58,144 nucleotides of DNA. Origin: a virus. Made by a program: the position numbers and the translations under genes. Position 1 is the stretch's first letter. Every line of letters starts with the position of its first letter. Below, one piece after another: positions 47,163-54,579 of this stretch. Under the pieces are notes generated by a model. It saw only the letters and a list, made by a program, of their open reading frames with translations. It searched no databases and was not told the origin of the DNA. The stretch covers positions 1 through 58,144 of IMG/VR virus record IMGVR_UViG_3300022591_000010, one strand, 5' to 3'.

Positions 47163-49232
47163 TTATGCCGAAGCATTTCCGGTAAGTTGTCCAAGCTTAA
47201 TGACAACGAACTCTGCTGGATATTGTAGTGCCACACCAACTTCAATATTTACGATACCGGCTTGGATATCGCTAAAGCTTGTAGTAGATGAGTCAACCTT
47301 TACGTAGTAGGCCTGAGAAGGAGAGCTTCCACGAAGTCCACCTGAGTTCCAGTAATTAAACAAGAACGAGCCTAGGATTGTTTGGAGCTTGCTCCATAGA
47401 CGGGTATCGTTGTTCTCGAACAAAGCAAAAGAGCTTAGGTTCTGCATCTGCTTTTCAATGTAGATAAGAGAACGGCGGATATTGATATAGCGATTGGTTG
47501 GCGTGTTGTCCATAGTACGAGCACCCATGATCACAATTCCAGAACCTGGAACCTGACGGATTGGGTTGATTGGGTCAACAGAGGTGTTGATTGCATCTAG
47601 CTCAGCGTTTGTGAACAAGTGTTCAGTAGACACTGCAAGAGCCATCTTATTTAGAAGACCTGCTGGAGACTTTGCTGGGCTACGAAGAGCATCTGTAGAG
47701 AGGTACTGACCAACTACACCTGCGCCAGGAGCCTGAAGACGAAGAGCACCAATAGCCTTGTTTGGATCTGGGATGTTGTACCAAGGCCAGTAAGCAGCCG
47801 CACTTCCACCAGAGGTAGATGCAGCGAAGTTAGAGGCTGTGGTGGATACGCTAGACTGAGCAGCTGTTGCGTTAGCCAATCCTGATGGTGTATCGATAAC
47901 TGCAAACGTATCTGTACGACCTGCAGCATAAGTTACTGCGGCGCCATGAAGCTGGCTGCATAGTGAGCTCGTAGATGCATATGGAGCATCAGGAGCGTAT
48001 ACAACGATTGAGTTATTAACACTATCAAATGTAGTCCAACCAGTGGTGTAGTCTGAGAGTGTTGGTGCTGTACCGTCTGTTCCGCCAGATAGCGAAGTTG
48101 GGTTAGCGTTAAGTGTGTATGGGTTCTTAGTGCTATCGATGCTTCCTACAGTAACAACTGCAGAGTAAGCAGGGATGATAGAACCGATGTAGTTAGCATC
48201 AGTTGAGCTCATGCTTAGGTCAGAATACCGCTCTACAACGCTTGTTGAAGTTACGCCACTAGATGTAGTTGTTGCATAAATAGTGAGGTTAAAGCGGCTA
48301 GAGACACCAGCAGGAGTTACCTGTGCTGAGTAGCTATTTGCCCAAGAACCTGGGTTAAGAGCTGTCAACGTAAACGAGTTGTTTGAAGGCGTGGTTACTA
48401 CTCCAGAAGCTGTACCAGTCTGAGCTGACAAAGCAACTGCAGGCAAGGTCTGGCTTGCTGTAGGGGTCACAGTAATAGCGAACGCTGAGGTTGTCAAACC
48501 AGTAGAGTTGATTGTACCTGTGATGTTGTAACCAGATGTTACTGAGAAGGTAGCTCCAGTAAATACTGCAGTACCTGCGATAGTAGATGGTGAGGCTACA
48601 GCAGCTGTGAAGCTTGTATTAGCTGTAACTGCGCTTACATAGTAAGTACCGTTAAAGCTACCTGTAGTAGCACCAGTTACGCCTGCCACAGTAACAATAG
48701 AACCTACCACAATACCTGTGGTGTTAGTGGTTGCCCATGTTACAGTAGTAGATGCACCCGTACCGTTAATAGTAGCTGAGGTAACTGTAGGTGTTGCTGT
48801 AGCACCAAGGCCGGTGATTGTAACTGTCTGACCAGCTGTGTATGTATTAGCAGCTGTATAGGTGATTGTATTTGATACTGGGAGAGAAGCAGCAGTTACA
48901 GTAGCTGTAACAGTAGTGCTGGTACCAGAACCGTCATTGATAGTTACAGCAGCTTTTAGTGCAGAAGAGCTTACAACGCGCTTTACATAGAGTGCAGTTC
49001 CATGGTTAGCAAAAAAGTTGTACGCAGCCCAAGAGGTTGGGTAGGCGTCGTTAAGTCCACCAAATGTCTTTGTAAACTGACCCCATGTAGATACTAGTAC
49101 TGGTGCGTCTGTTGGTCCTTGAGGAAGGGACCCGCAGAATGCTCCTACAGCACTGGCGGTATCTAACACGGTAACAGCTTGTGGCAAAGGCATTTCTTGG
49201 ATATATACGCCGGGGCGGCTATATGTTGCCAT
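47163..49232 (-). CDS. Tail sheath protein with large Thr/Val-rich insertion
   Basis: 689 residues. Starts SRPGVYIQEMPLP, and the C-terminal half has IMGARTMDNTPTNRYINIRRSLIYIEKQ and FVVIKLGQ, the sheath core signature. An insertion of about 175 residues (105-280), Thr/Val/Ala/Gly-rich with repeats such as VGSIVTVAGV and AGQTVTITGL, is probably exposed on the outside. Similar to the insert in baseplate J. ATG 49232 has AAGGAGTAAC upstream. Confidence 0.93.
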   Translation of the reverse strand: MATYSRPGVYIQEMPLPQAVTVLDTASAVGAFCGSLPQGPTDAPVLVSTWGQFTKTFGGLNDAYPTSWAAYNFFANHGTALYVKRVVSSSALKAAVTINDGSGTSTTVTATVTAASLPVSNTITYTAANTYTAGQTVTITGLGATATPTVTSATINGTGASTTVTWATTNTTGIVVGSIVTVAGVTGATTGSFNGTYYVSAVTANTSFTAAVASPSTIAGTAVFTGATFSVTSGYNITGTINSTGLTTSAFAITVTPTASQTLPAVALSAQTGTASGVVTTPSNNSFTLTALNPGSWANSYSAQVTPAGVSSRFNLTIYATTTSSGVTSTSVVERYSDLSMSSTDANYIGSIIPAYSAVVTVGSIDSTKNPYTLNANPTSLSGGTDGTAPTLSDYTTGWTTFDSVNNSIVVYAPDAPYASTSSLCSQLHGAAVTYAAGRTDTFAVIDTPSGLANATAAQSSVSTTASNFAASTSGGSAAAYWPWYNIPDPNKAIGALRLQAPGAGVVGQYLSTDALRSPAKSPAGLLNKMALAVSTEHLFTNAELDAINTSVDPINPIRQVPGSGIVIMGARTMDNTPTNRYINIRRSLIYIEKQMQNLSSFALFENNDTRLWSKLQTILGSFLFNYWNSGGLRGSSPSQAYYVKVDSSTTSFSDIQAGIVNIEVGVALQYPAEFVVIKLGQLTGNASA

Positions 49233-49282
49233 TTTTGTTACTCCTTAGTTAGGTTGTTTTCTTTGAGTTGCGAACTTGTTTG

Positions 49283-49873
49283 CTAGATTGTGAACGGTAC
49301 GGTCTGATATGTTGTAGAGATATTTGGTTGTTGTGTTACTTGGTAAGCTTGTACTAGCTGATCTGGGAAGAGCTCAGAACTAATACGTATATTATATACG
49401 TTATTGAATAGGCGTTTCTCCGATTCAATAAAGTCTCTTTTTGAGAATCCCAGTACATCCACGCGGCGGTTAGTACCGTCCTCAGGAATAGGGAGTTGCC
49501 CAAACCTTAATGGTAGTCTACCAGGGCTATAGAGTGCCGCAATCAATTGGCGGTCGTGCCTTGGTTGACGTGACCATGTAGCTACCTGGTAAACCAGGTC
49601 TACAGGGATAGGAAAGTTAGTGTGGGTAATGTTAGTAGTGTCTACACCTTCTGGGGTATAGGTCAAAGGCACATAGCCACGGTGAGCACGGGTAGTATCC
49701 TCAGTAACGCTTACCAAATCTATAGTGATATATGGGTAGGACTGCTGACGAATTTCTTTGTCAGGCTGTCCATAATATACTCCTACAGGTCGAGCTGAGT
49801 TACCTGAGTCGGACACTGTGATACCTGTGAGAAGTGTCTTAAGTGCAGCTTCCTCATTCAAGATAAATGGCAT
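49283..49873 (-). CDS. Tail terminator/completion-like protein
   Basis: 196 residues. Not firmly recognised. YPYITIDLVSVTEDTTRA, VDLVYQVATWSRQPRHDRQL and VDVLGFSKRDF resemble tail-terminator/gp15-like neck proteins, and the gene lies just upstream of the sheath where such a gene is expected. No start-site peculiarity. Confidence 0.6.
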   Translation of the reverse strand: MPFILNEEAALKTLLTGITVSDSGNSARPVGVYYGQPDKEIRQQSYPYITIDLVSVTEDTTRAHRGYVPLTYTPEGVDTTNITHTNFPIPVDLVYQVATWSRQPRHDRQLIAALYSPGRLPLRFGQLPIPEDGTNRRVDVLGFSKRDFIESEKRLFNNVYNIRISSELFPDQLVQAYQVTQQPNISTTYQTVPFTI

Positions 49874-50166
49874 TAGTTTGCTCCCATCGTAAATGTGCTC
49901 AAGGCAGGAGAAGGAGGAGTATCCGGAGTCCCATAGTTTAGACGTTGGATCTCATGCTCTAGCTCTTTAGGGAAAGCAATCTGAGGAGCTTCACCATCAT
50001 GTGTAATTTCCAGCTGGTTGACAATGTGATCAGGCCAACCGTAAGAACTTGCGTGGCTTCTTAGAGCCTGCGTGTATACCTCTAGCGCTCTGTACTCAGC
50101 CAGAATTAAGGCTGAATTTAAATACATGTCTAAAGAAAAATGAAGACTCGTCTTAGATGTTAGCAT
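49873..50166 (-). CDS. Hypothetical structural-region protein, 97 residues
   Basis: Not recognised. Helical: LNSALILAEYRALEVYTQALRSH followed by polar, Pro-rich tail. It has no clear ribosome site for ATG 50166; an inner ATG at 50130 is possible. Overlaps both neighbours slightly. Confidence 0.6.
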   Translation of the reverse strand: MLTSKTSLHFSLDMYLNSALILAEYRALEVYTQALRSHASSYGWPDHIVNQLEITHDGEAPQIAFPKELEHEIQRLNYGTPDTPPSPALSTFTMGAN

Positions 50167-50332
50167 TTTTACGGGGCTTCTTCGTTAGTATGTATCCAGT
50201 AGCAATTAACAGGGCCGTTTTGTTGAAACCCTTATGCTGTTTTTCTGGAAGCAGATTACACACTCCACGAATAAACTCCGTTTTATCGGCGTCGGTTTCA
50301 TACCGACTCATCCGATCATACAGACTAGTCAT
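50153..50332 (-). CDS. 59-residue hypothetical protein
   Basis: Not recognised. RGVCNLLPEKQHKGFNKTALLIATGYILTKKPRK in two parts: a short helix and a hydrophobic one followed by basic residues. The start ATG 50332 has GGAGGAATT eight bases upstream, deciding against an upstream start. Located between terminator of the basic-protein block and the tail genes. Confidence 0.62.
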   Translation of the reverse strand: MTSLYDRMSRYETDADKTEFIRGVCNLLPEKQHKGFNKTALLIATGYILTKKPRKNANI

Positions 50333-50372
50333 AATTCCTCCATAGGAAGGCGCAAGGTAAAGCAGCAGGGTT

Positions 50373-50386
50373 CCGGACAAGTCCGG
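50373..50386. repeat. Small inverted repeat CCGGAC-AA-GTCCGG
   Basis: Six-base perfect stem with a two-base loop, about 40 bases upstream of the 59-residue gene start, just after the terminator 50401-50430. Possible operator or attenuator; evidence is positional only. Confidence 0.35.
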
Positions 50387-50400
50387 CGTCAAGGTCAATC

Positions 50401-50430
50401 ATAAAGCAAAAGAGGCCCTTTCGGGCCTCT
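50401..50430 (-). terminator. Rho-independent terminator after the Lys-rich protein genes
   Basis: AGAGGCCC (50411-50418) pairs with GGGCCTCT (50423-50430) across a four-base loop, and the minus strand continues TTTGCTTTAT. The 3' tail repeats the TTTTTGCTTTTC tail of the terminator at 10701-10735. Confidence 0.88.
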
Positions 50431-50435
50431 AAAGC

Positions 50436-50633
50436 TTACTTCTTTTTCTCGTCCTTCTTGATTTTCTTTACGATGGCTTTATCCTCGGCACGGTCTTCCG
50501 CCATATCCTTAGGCTTCTTGTGCTTCTTGTCCATCTTCTTGAACTTTGCCTTTTCAGCAGGAGTCAGGTTCTTGGTGTCCTTCTTATCCTGAGGCTTATC
50601 GTTCTTCTCGTTATAAGGCTTTGACTTGGCCAT
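50436..50633 (-). CDS. 65-residue Lys-rich protein
   Basis: Lys is about a third of all residues; there are also many Asp/Glu, ending IKKDEKKK. No structured domain visible. Terminator directly downstream. Belongs to a run of four very small basic genes; similar in kind to the 54-residue protein at 8565. Confidence 0.7.
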   Translation of the reverse strand: MAKSKPYNEKNDKPQDKKDTKNLTPAEKAKFKKMDKKHKKPKDMAEDRAEDKAIVKKIKKDEKKK

Positions 50634-50708
50634 TTACTTGCCTTTCTTTTTCTTGCAGGCGCCCTTGCAGTTAGGTTTAGAGCATCCGCATCCGCATGAC
50701 TTGCACAT
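50634..50708 (-). CDS. 24-residue Cys-rich, Lys-tailed protein
   Basis: Short gene: 24 residues with six Cys in CKSCGCGCSKPNCKGACK (residues 2-19), then KKKKGK. ATG 50708 has GGAGAATAAT upstream (a good ribosome site) and the stop is followed immediately by the next start (TAAATG). Metallothionein-like metal binding is suggested by composition only; a zinc- or thiol-based role in the virion or in lysis is equally possible. Confidence 0.7.
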   Translation of the reverse strand: MCKSCGCGCSKPNCKGACKKKKGK

Positions 50709-50709
50709 A

Positions 50710-50940
50710 TTATTCTCCGCTTCCCTTTTTACTATGGTATTTCTTGGTGGCTGTTACACCGGCACCGATGGTGACGGCTCCGGCAAGCTTGGTCAGATTC
50801 ATGGTTTTACCTCCACCTGGGTGGTGGACTTTTACGTCTTTGCCGTGCTTGTCTACAATGTGTGTCTTGCCGTCTGCCTTAAACTTGGCAGCGGCTTTCT
50901 TCTTTTCTACCGCCTTTGGGCGTGCTTTACTTTTTGGCAC
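50710..50940 (-). CDS. 76-residue basic protein
   Basis: Starts KSKARPKAVEKKKAAAKFKADG, then Gly/Lys/His-rich with a hydrophobic patch (LAGAVTIGAGVTA). GTG 50940 overlaps the end of the upstream gene. No known domain. Confidence 0.65.
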   Translation of the reverse strand: MPKSKARPKAVEKKKAAAKFKADGKTHIVDKHGKDVKVHHPGGGKTMNLTKLAGAVTIGAGVTATKKYHSKKGSGE

Positions 50941-51097
50941 CCTTTACCTTCTTCAAATTAGGATTCTTAGCCTTCGCCTTAGCTGAAGCCTTGCGAGAGG
51001 ATGATGCTAGTATAGCACCGGCTGCCTCCTTAGAGACACCTTCTTTTGCTGCAATTTTATTCTGTGCGGCCTTAAAGCCTGGGTGTTCTTTTGCCAT
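50927..51097 (-). CDS. 56-residue basic protein
   Basis: Short gene: KEHPGFKAAQNKIAAKEGVSK with a helix (AAGAILASSSRKASAKAKAK) and Lys-rich end. AGGAATAG upstream of ATG 51097. Its GVSKEAAGAILA pattern resembles common small phage proteins of unknown role. Overlaps the downstream gene by 14 bases. Confidence 0.68.
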   Translation of the reverse strand: MAKEHPGFKAAQNKIAAKEGVSKEAAGAILASSSRKASAKAKAKNPNLKKVKGAKK

Positions 51098-51105
51098 TTC
51101 TATTC

Positions 51106-51609
51106 CTATCCTACGTTATAGATTGTTAAGGTAGCTGACGGGGAAGCTGGACGGGTTGGGTTTGTACCCGCTGCTGTAGCAAGAAGGGACATTCCTGATG
51201 CGCCAGACCACCAGTGAAATTGAATGTAGTCATTTGCCAGCACAGAAATAGGAGCTTCAATGTTTGCTAAAACCTGTGAGTTCTGTGCACTAGCTGTGGT
51301 AAAGCTAAAAGCAGAGCTTGGAACTTGAACGCCGTTTTTAGAGAACCAAGTTGTGATGTGATAATCACTTGTACCGCCAGTGAAGTTAAACTGACCTAAA
51401 AAGTTAAGGTTGTATGTTCCTGGGTTTGCAAAAACAATCTTACTTTTATCCGATGAGTTAAGGGTCATGCCCTTGCTTATATTGGTCGTGTCCCAAGTAA
51501 TAAGGTTATCTGTTGTGGTTCCTCCGCTAGCTTGATTTGTGCTTAAAGCAAAGTTGCCGTAGAAAAGAATGGCTGCGGGAATTACAGGGCTGTTTATACG
51601 GATGCTCAC
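51106..51609 (-). CDS. C1q/TNF-like jelly-roll structural protein (fibre or decoration)
   Basis: 167 residues. Beta-rich; GTYNLNFLGQFNFTGGTSDYHITTWFSKNGVQVPSSAF and VLANDYIQFHWWSG in parts resemble the C1q/TNF-like trimeric jelly roll found at tips of phage fibres and decoration proteins. Likely in the virion. Overlaps the next upstream gene by 4 bases. Confidence 0.65.
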   Translation of the reverse strand: MSIRINSPVIPAAILFYGNFALSTNQASGGTTTDNLITWDTTNISKGMTLNSSDKSKIVFANPGTYNLNFLGQFNFTGGTSDYHITTWFSKNGVQVPSSAFSFTTASAQNSQVLANIEAPISVLANDYIQFHWWSGASGMSLLATAAGTNPTRPASPSATLTIYNVG

Positions 51610-51911
51610 TTTAATACCGCCAGTACAGATACGCTAGATGAAGCAGATGAAATTGCATAAACTGGCTCATTAACACTTAGGCTATCAATAGAGACAGAAG
51701 TTCCTGGCAACAAAGTAAGTCCGTATGAAGACGAGGTTACTGAAGGAGAACCAATATACACTGTAGCTACAAGGTCTACATTTTGAATGTTAATGGACAT
51801 GCTATTCCATGTAGGATAGTTTTCTCCATTAACTGTTACTGTTGGATTTGAAGGGGTAACAGATACTGCATTTGAGCTGTTTAAAGCTACAACGTTATGT
51901 GATAGTGCCAT
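51606..51911 (-). CDS. Beta-rich structural protein, 101 residues
   Basis: Not assigned. Ser/Val/Thr-rich; LVATVYIGSP, YGLTLLPGTSVSIDSL suggest a beta-sandwich such as a decoration or fibre head. Located between the jelly-roll gene and a 192-residue gene. Confidence 0.6.
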   Translation of the reverse strand: MALSHNVVALNSSNAVSVTPSNPTVTVNGENYPTWNSMSINIQNVDLVATVYIGSPSVTSSSYGLTLLPGTSVSIDSLSVNEPVYAISSASSSVSVLAVLK

Positions 51912-51920
51912 GGTATTTCC

Positions 51921-52499
51921 TTAGTAGGTAGTAGGGTCAAAAGCAGAGTAGTTAGCGTAATGCTGGAACTGGCTGTCGTTGACAAGTTCTTCCGCATTTA
52001 CTTGGTTACATTGTACACGCAAAAGGGTGTAGTTATTCTGGATAATGCCCTCAGGCAGTACCCGAACCGGTGTAAATACTTCGTGCCTAAAGACTATACG
52101 ATCCCGAAGGTAGGAGTCCGGGTTGGTCTCGACATTGCCTAGCTCTGGGATGTTGTTGTAGTTGGCACCGTAGAAGTTTAGCTTGTTCTCGATTACGTCT
52201 ACATTTATGACAATAGTTAGCTGGTCAGCGTTATAGAAACCGCGGTCAGTTTGGATAGATACACCTTGCTCTAGGTGAGCATTGACTACTGGGATAGTAA
52301 GTGGGGTTTTCCACATACGTCCTGTGCCAGAGTTGCCTCCCACATCGTAGATAGGATCTACAACAGTATTAGCAGAGTCATACTGCCACCACTCTACGGT
52401 GGTACCTACAGTCTTGACTAGCTCTGTGCTGGTACCAGAAACGATGGAGGCATGCTCTGAGGGTATGCTGAACCGTCCCTGTCTATTTTCTCCGCGCAT
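51921..52499 (-). CDS. Hypothetical structural-region protein, 192 residues
   Basis: Not recognised. Beta-rich with ANTVVDPIYDVGG and LTIPVVNAHLEQGVSI; TLLRVQCNQVNAEELVNDSQF near the end. Gene position before the small decoration proteins would suit a head- or neck-related protein (inference). Confidence 0.62.
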   Translation of the reverse strand: MRGENRQGRFSIPSEHASIVSGTSTELVKTVGTTVEWWQYDSANTVVDPIYDVGGNSGTGRMWKTPLTIPVVNAHLEQGVSIQTDRGFYNADQLTIVINVDVIENKLNFYGANYNNIPELGNVETNPDSYLRDRIVFRHEVFTPVRVLPEGIIQNNYTLLRVQCNQVNAEELVNDSQFQHYANYSAFDPTTY

Positions 52500-52509
52500 A
52501 GATTAAATC

Positions 52510-53490
52510 CTAACGATTGTACTTAGGAGGTATGAACCAGTCTGTAAACGGACCATACTTAAGATTAACCCTAGTGTACTCTGAAAACCTCTTGATTTTG
52601 TCCTTATTGGCAGGGTCTTTAATGTAGGTAACCCAATTCTCTTCAATTTTTCCAAAGTACTCCTCCTTGCTAAGGTTGGTAGGGTTTGCCCCGCTAACTC
52701 TAAAGCTTGGGTCCTTTGGGTCCTTGCTAGTATCGTTTTGAAATAAATGGCTTACTGGCAACGTCATATTTGGAAATACTAGTGAGAAGCCCTCAGCTAG
52801 TAAGTTCATGGTTTGTATAACTTCTTCTTCCCAAAATATAGTTTTTGTAGGAAGTCCGCTATTTTCTACAAAATGCTTATTAGCAAACGCAAACTGGGCA
52901 TTAAATTTTATACATGGGACAAACAACCTATCATCTCTTTTATTAGATGTTCTAAGGTCATTGTCTCTCCATGCAGGGATAGTGGTGTGGTCCCATGTCT
53001 TAAATAAAAATATAGCGTAGGATGCAAACTTATCCTTTAGAGTAGAAACTCTAGATCCATCGTTAAGGTGCTCATAGGAAGGAAGATAGGAGGTAATAAT
53101 AGTCTTATCATTTTTAGTCTCTTCTAAAGCTTTTTTATATATGTCTACTAAGATGGTATCCCAATGTTTTTCAAATAGGGTGTGGGAGTCTACCTGTAAG
53201 ACGTAGTCTTCTCCACCGTACATAGACAAAGCCTCGCTCCGACCAGAACCTACAGATACATCACATTCGTCTTTTTTATATCTTTTAAACTTAACTTGTG
53301 GGTACTTAAGTAAAGGTTCAAGCTTGTTCTTATAGAACTCTTCAAAATCTATTCCCTCCCTCTCATACGTCTCAAACATTACCAAACCAATAGTTATATC
53401 GTTTGGGTTGTCTGCACAGGTGATAGCTTCTTTTACCGTAAACTCAATTTGATTATCGTACAGTGTAGGGATCGCAATATAGATTGACAT
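52510..53490 (-). CDS. GT60-like glycosyltransferase (GlcNAc transferase family)
   Basis: 326 residues. YIAIPTLYDNQIEFTVKEAITCADNP at the N-terminus and VLQVDSHTLFEKHWD (about 95-110, DxD-like VDSH) match the Glycosyltransferase (GlcNAc) family related to Skp1 GlcNAc-transferases. Phage members may glycosylate virion proteins or host envelope glycans. It lies among fibre genes, and a GH130-like gene lies across the divergent promoter. Confidence 0.75.
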   Translation of the reverse strand: MSIYIAIPTLYDNQIEFTVKEAITCADNPNDITIGLVMFETYEREGIDFEEFYKNKLEPLLKYPQVKFKRYKKDECDVSVGSGRSEALSMYGGEDYVLQVDSHTLFEKHWDTILVDIYKKALEETKNDKTIITSYLPSYEHLNDGSRVSTLKDKFASYAIFLFKTWDHTTIPAWRDNDLRTSNKRDDRLFVPCIKFNAQFAFANKHFVENSGLPTKTIFWEEEVIQTMNLLAEGFSLVFPNMTLPVSHLFQNDTSKDPKDPSFRVSGANPTNLSKEEYFGKIEENWVTYIKDPANKDKIKRFSEYTRVNLKYGPFTDWFIPPKYNR

Positions 53491-53690
53491 TACTTCTCCT
53501 TAGTCTTATATTCGCTCATGTCTACAAAGGTAGGGTTGTGTAGAAATAGCGAGGCCACCCTGGGATTACTAACTGCAAACACATCCACTAGCTCATCGTC
53601 TAGTATTACTCCAAGAACAATAGGCTTAGCAGCAGCTTCTTGAGGTTCAGGAACAGCCGGTTCTTCCTTTTTCTTATTAAGCTTAAACAT
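53490..53690 (-). CDS. Hypothetical protein, 66 residues
   Basis: Not recognised. Lys/Glu/Pro-rich N-terminus, then IVLGVILDDELVDVFAVSNPRVASLFLHNPTFVDM-type alpha/beta fold in about 40 residues. The start is uncertain: ATG 53690 or GTG 53699; both lie at or near the stop of the upstream gene. Confidence 0.58.
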   Translation of the reverse strand: MFKLNKKKEEPAVPEPQEAAAKPIVLGVILDDELVDVFAVSNPRVASLFLHNPTFVDMSEYKTKEK

Positions 53691-53692
53691 AT

Positions 53693-53881
53693 TTACCACT
53701 TACCTAACGGACACGTAGCGTGTTCCAATCTAGTTTTTGCTTCCATAAAACACATACATTTTTTACACTGAGCTAGTTTTGAATTAAACTCGGGGCACTC
53801 CCTACATATAGAGAGGCGGTCGTCGCTTCTCTTTTTATTCTCTGGCCCTAAGATTTTATCTATTAGGTCAAATGCCCCCAT
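53693..53881 (-). CDS. Cys-rich protein (DUF6171-like), 62 residues
   Basis: CRECPEF, CKKCMCFM and CPLGKW (five Cys in C-x2-C pattern) with basic residues between, as in DUF6171-like phage proteins. ATG 53881 has AAAGGAATACTA upstream. Function unknown; a zinc site is probable. Confidence 0.68.
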   Translation of the reverse strand: MGAFDLIDKILGPENKKRSDDRLSICRECPEFNSKLAQCKKCMCFMEAKTRLEHATCPLGKW

Positions 53882-54561
53882 TAGTATTCCTTTTCTTTTC
53901 TCCAAAGCTTTTTATAGACGCCTTCTCCCTTGCGAATTTCTTGGGATTTTCTAACCTGTTCAGCCGTGCTGTTCCAGGATTGAGCATAGACCCACTTATC
54001 TCTTTTAATTGGAATTAGTTGGGCTATAGGTGTGCCTGCAGGGATGACCCCTTCAAACCCAGACTTAATAAAGAATGGGATATTACCCCAACCATTAAAA
54101 TCATCTGCATCCATAATTCCAGATGTAGTTGTAAATGGTAGGTCAAACCTATTTAAAGGGTGGGTAACTAAAGTGCTGTAGCCTTTTGGTACCTTCCAAC
54201 CCCATTGACATGTCCAAGCAAGGTGGTTTTTCTCATGTCCTGGTGGTCTAGGAATAGTGTGTCCTGTAAGACCAACTCTTTCATTTACCGGGTTAGTCTG
54301 GATATCATCCCAGGTAATCTTTAGCTCACCATCTTCGGTTTTAGTTACGTAGATGTTTACTGGGGTTACTAAAGCATAGCCAGAAATCATGGCGTCTAAG
54401 AATGGTACGCAAGTTTTTAAACCCTCAAATCTCATACCATGCTTATCTGTATAGTAACGCTCAGCATTTCTATACCATTCAGGAATAAGCCCCTTCATAG
54501 GGATTGGTGCTTTATGGTCCGGATCAACCTCTGGACTAGGTACGAACTTAAATATCTTCAC
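53881..54561 (-). CDS. Phage protein of DUF6065 type, 226 residues
   Basis: GLIPEWYRNAERYY and NHLAWTCQWGWKVPKGYSTL, GIMDADDFNGWGNIPFF and AGTPIAQLIPI are typical of the DUF6065-like proteins seen in other phages near glycosyltransferases. A double-stranded beta-helix fold is likely; enzyme activity unknown. The family name is from memory and not certain. Confidence 0.6.
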   Translation of the reverse strand: MKIFKFVPSPEVDPDHKAPIPMKGLIPEWYRNAERYYTDKHGMRFEGLKTCVPFLDAMISGYALVTPVNIYVTKTEDGELKITWDDIQTNPVNERVGLTGHTIPRPPGHEKNHLAWTCQWGWKVPKGYSTLVTHPLNRFDLPFTTTSGIMDADDFNGWGNIPFFIKSGFEGVIPAGTPIAQLIPIKRDKWVYAQSWNSTAEQVRKSQEIRKGEGVYKKLWRKEKEY

Positions 54562-54579
54562 TATAACCCTCCTACCGGT

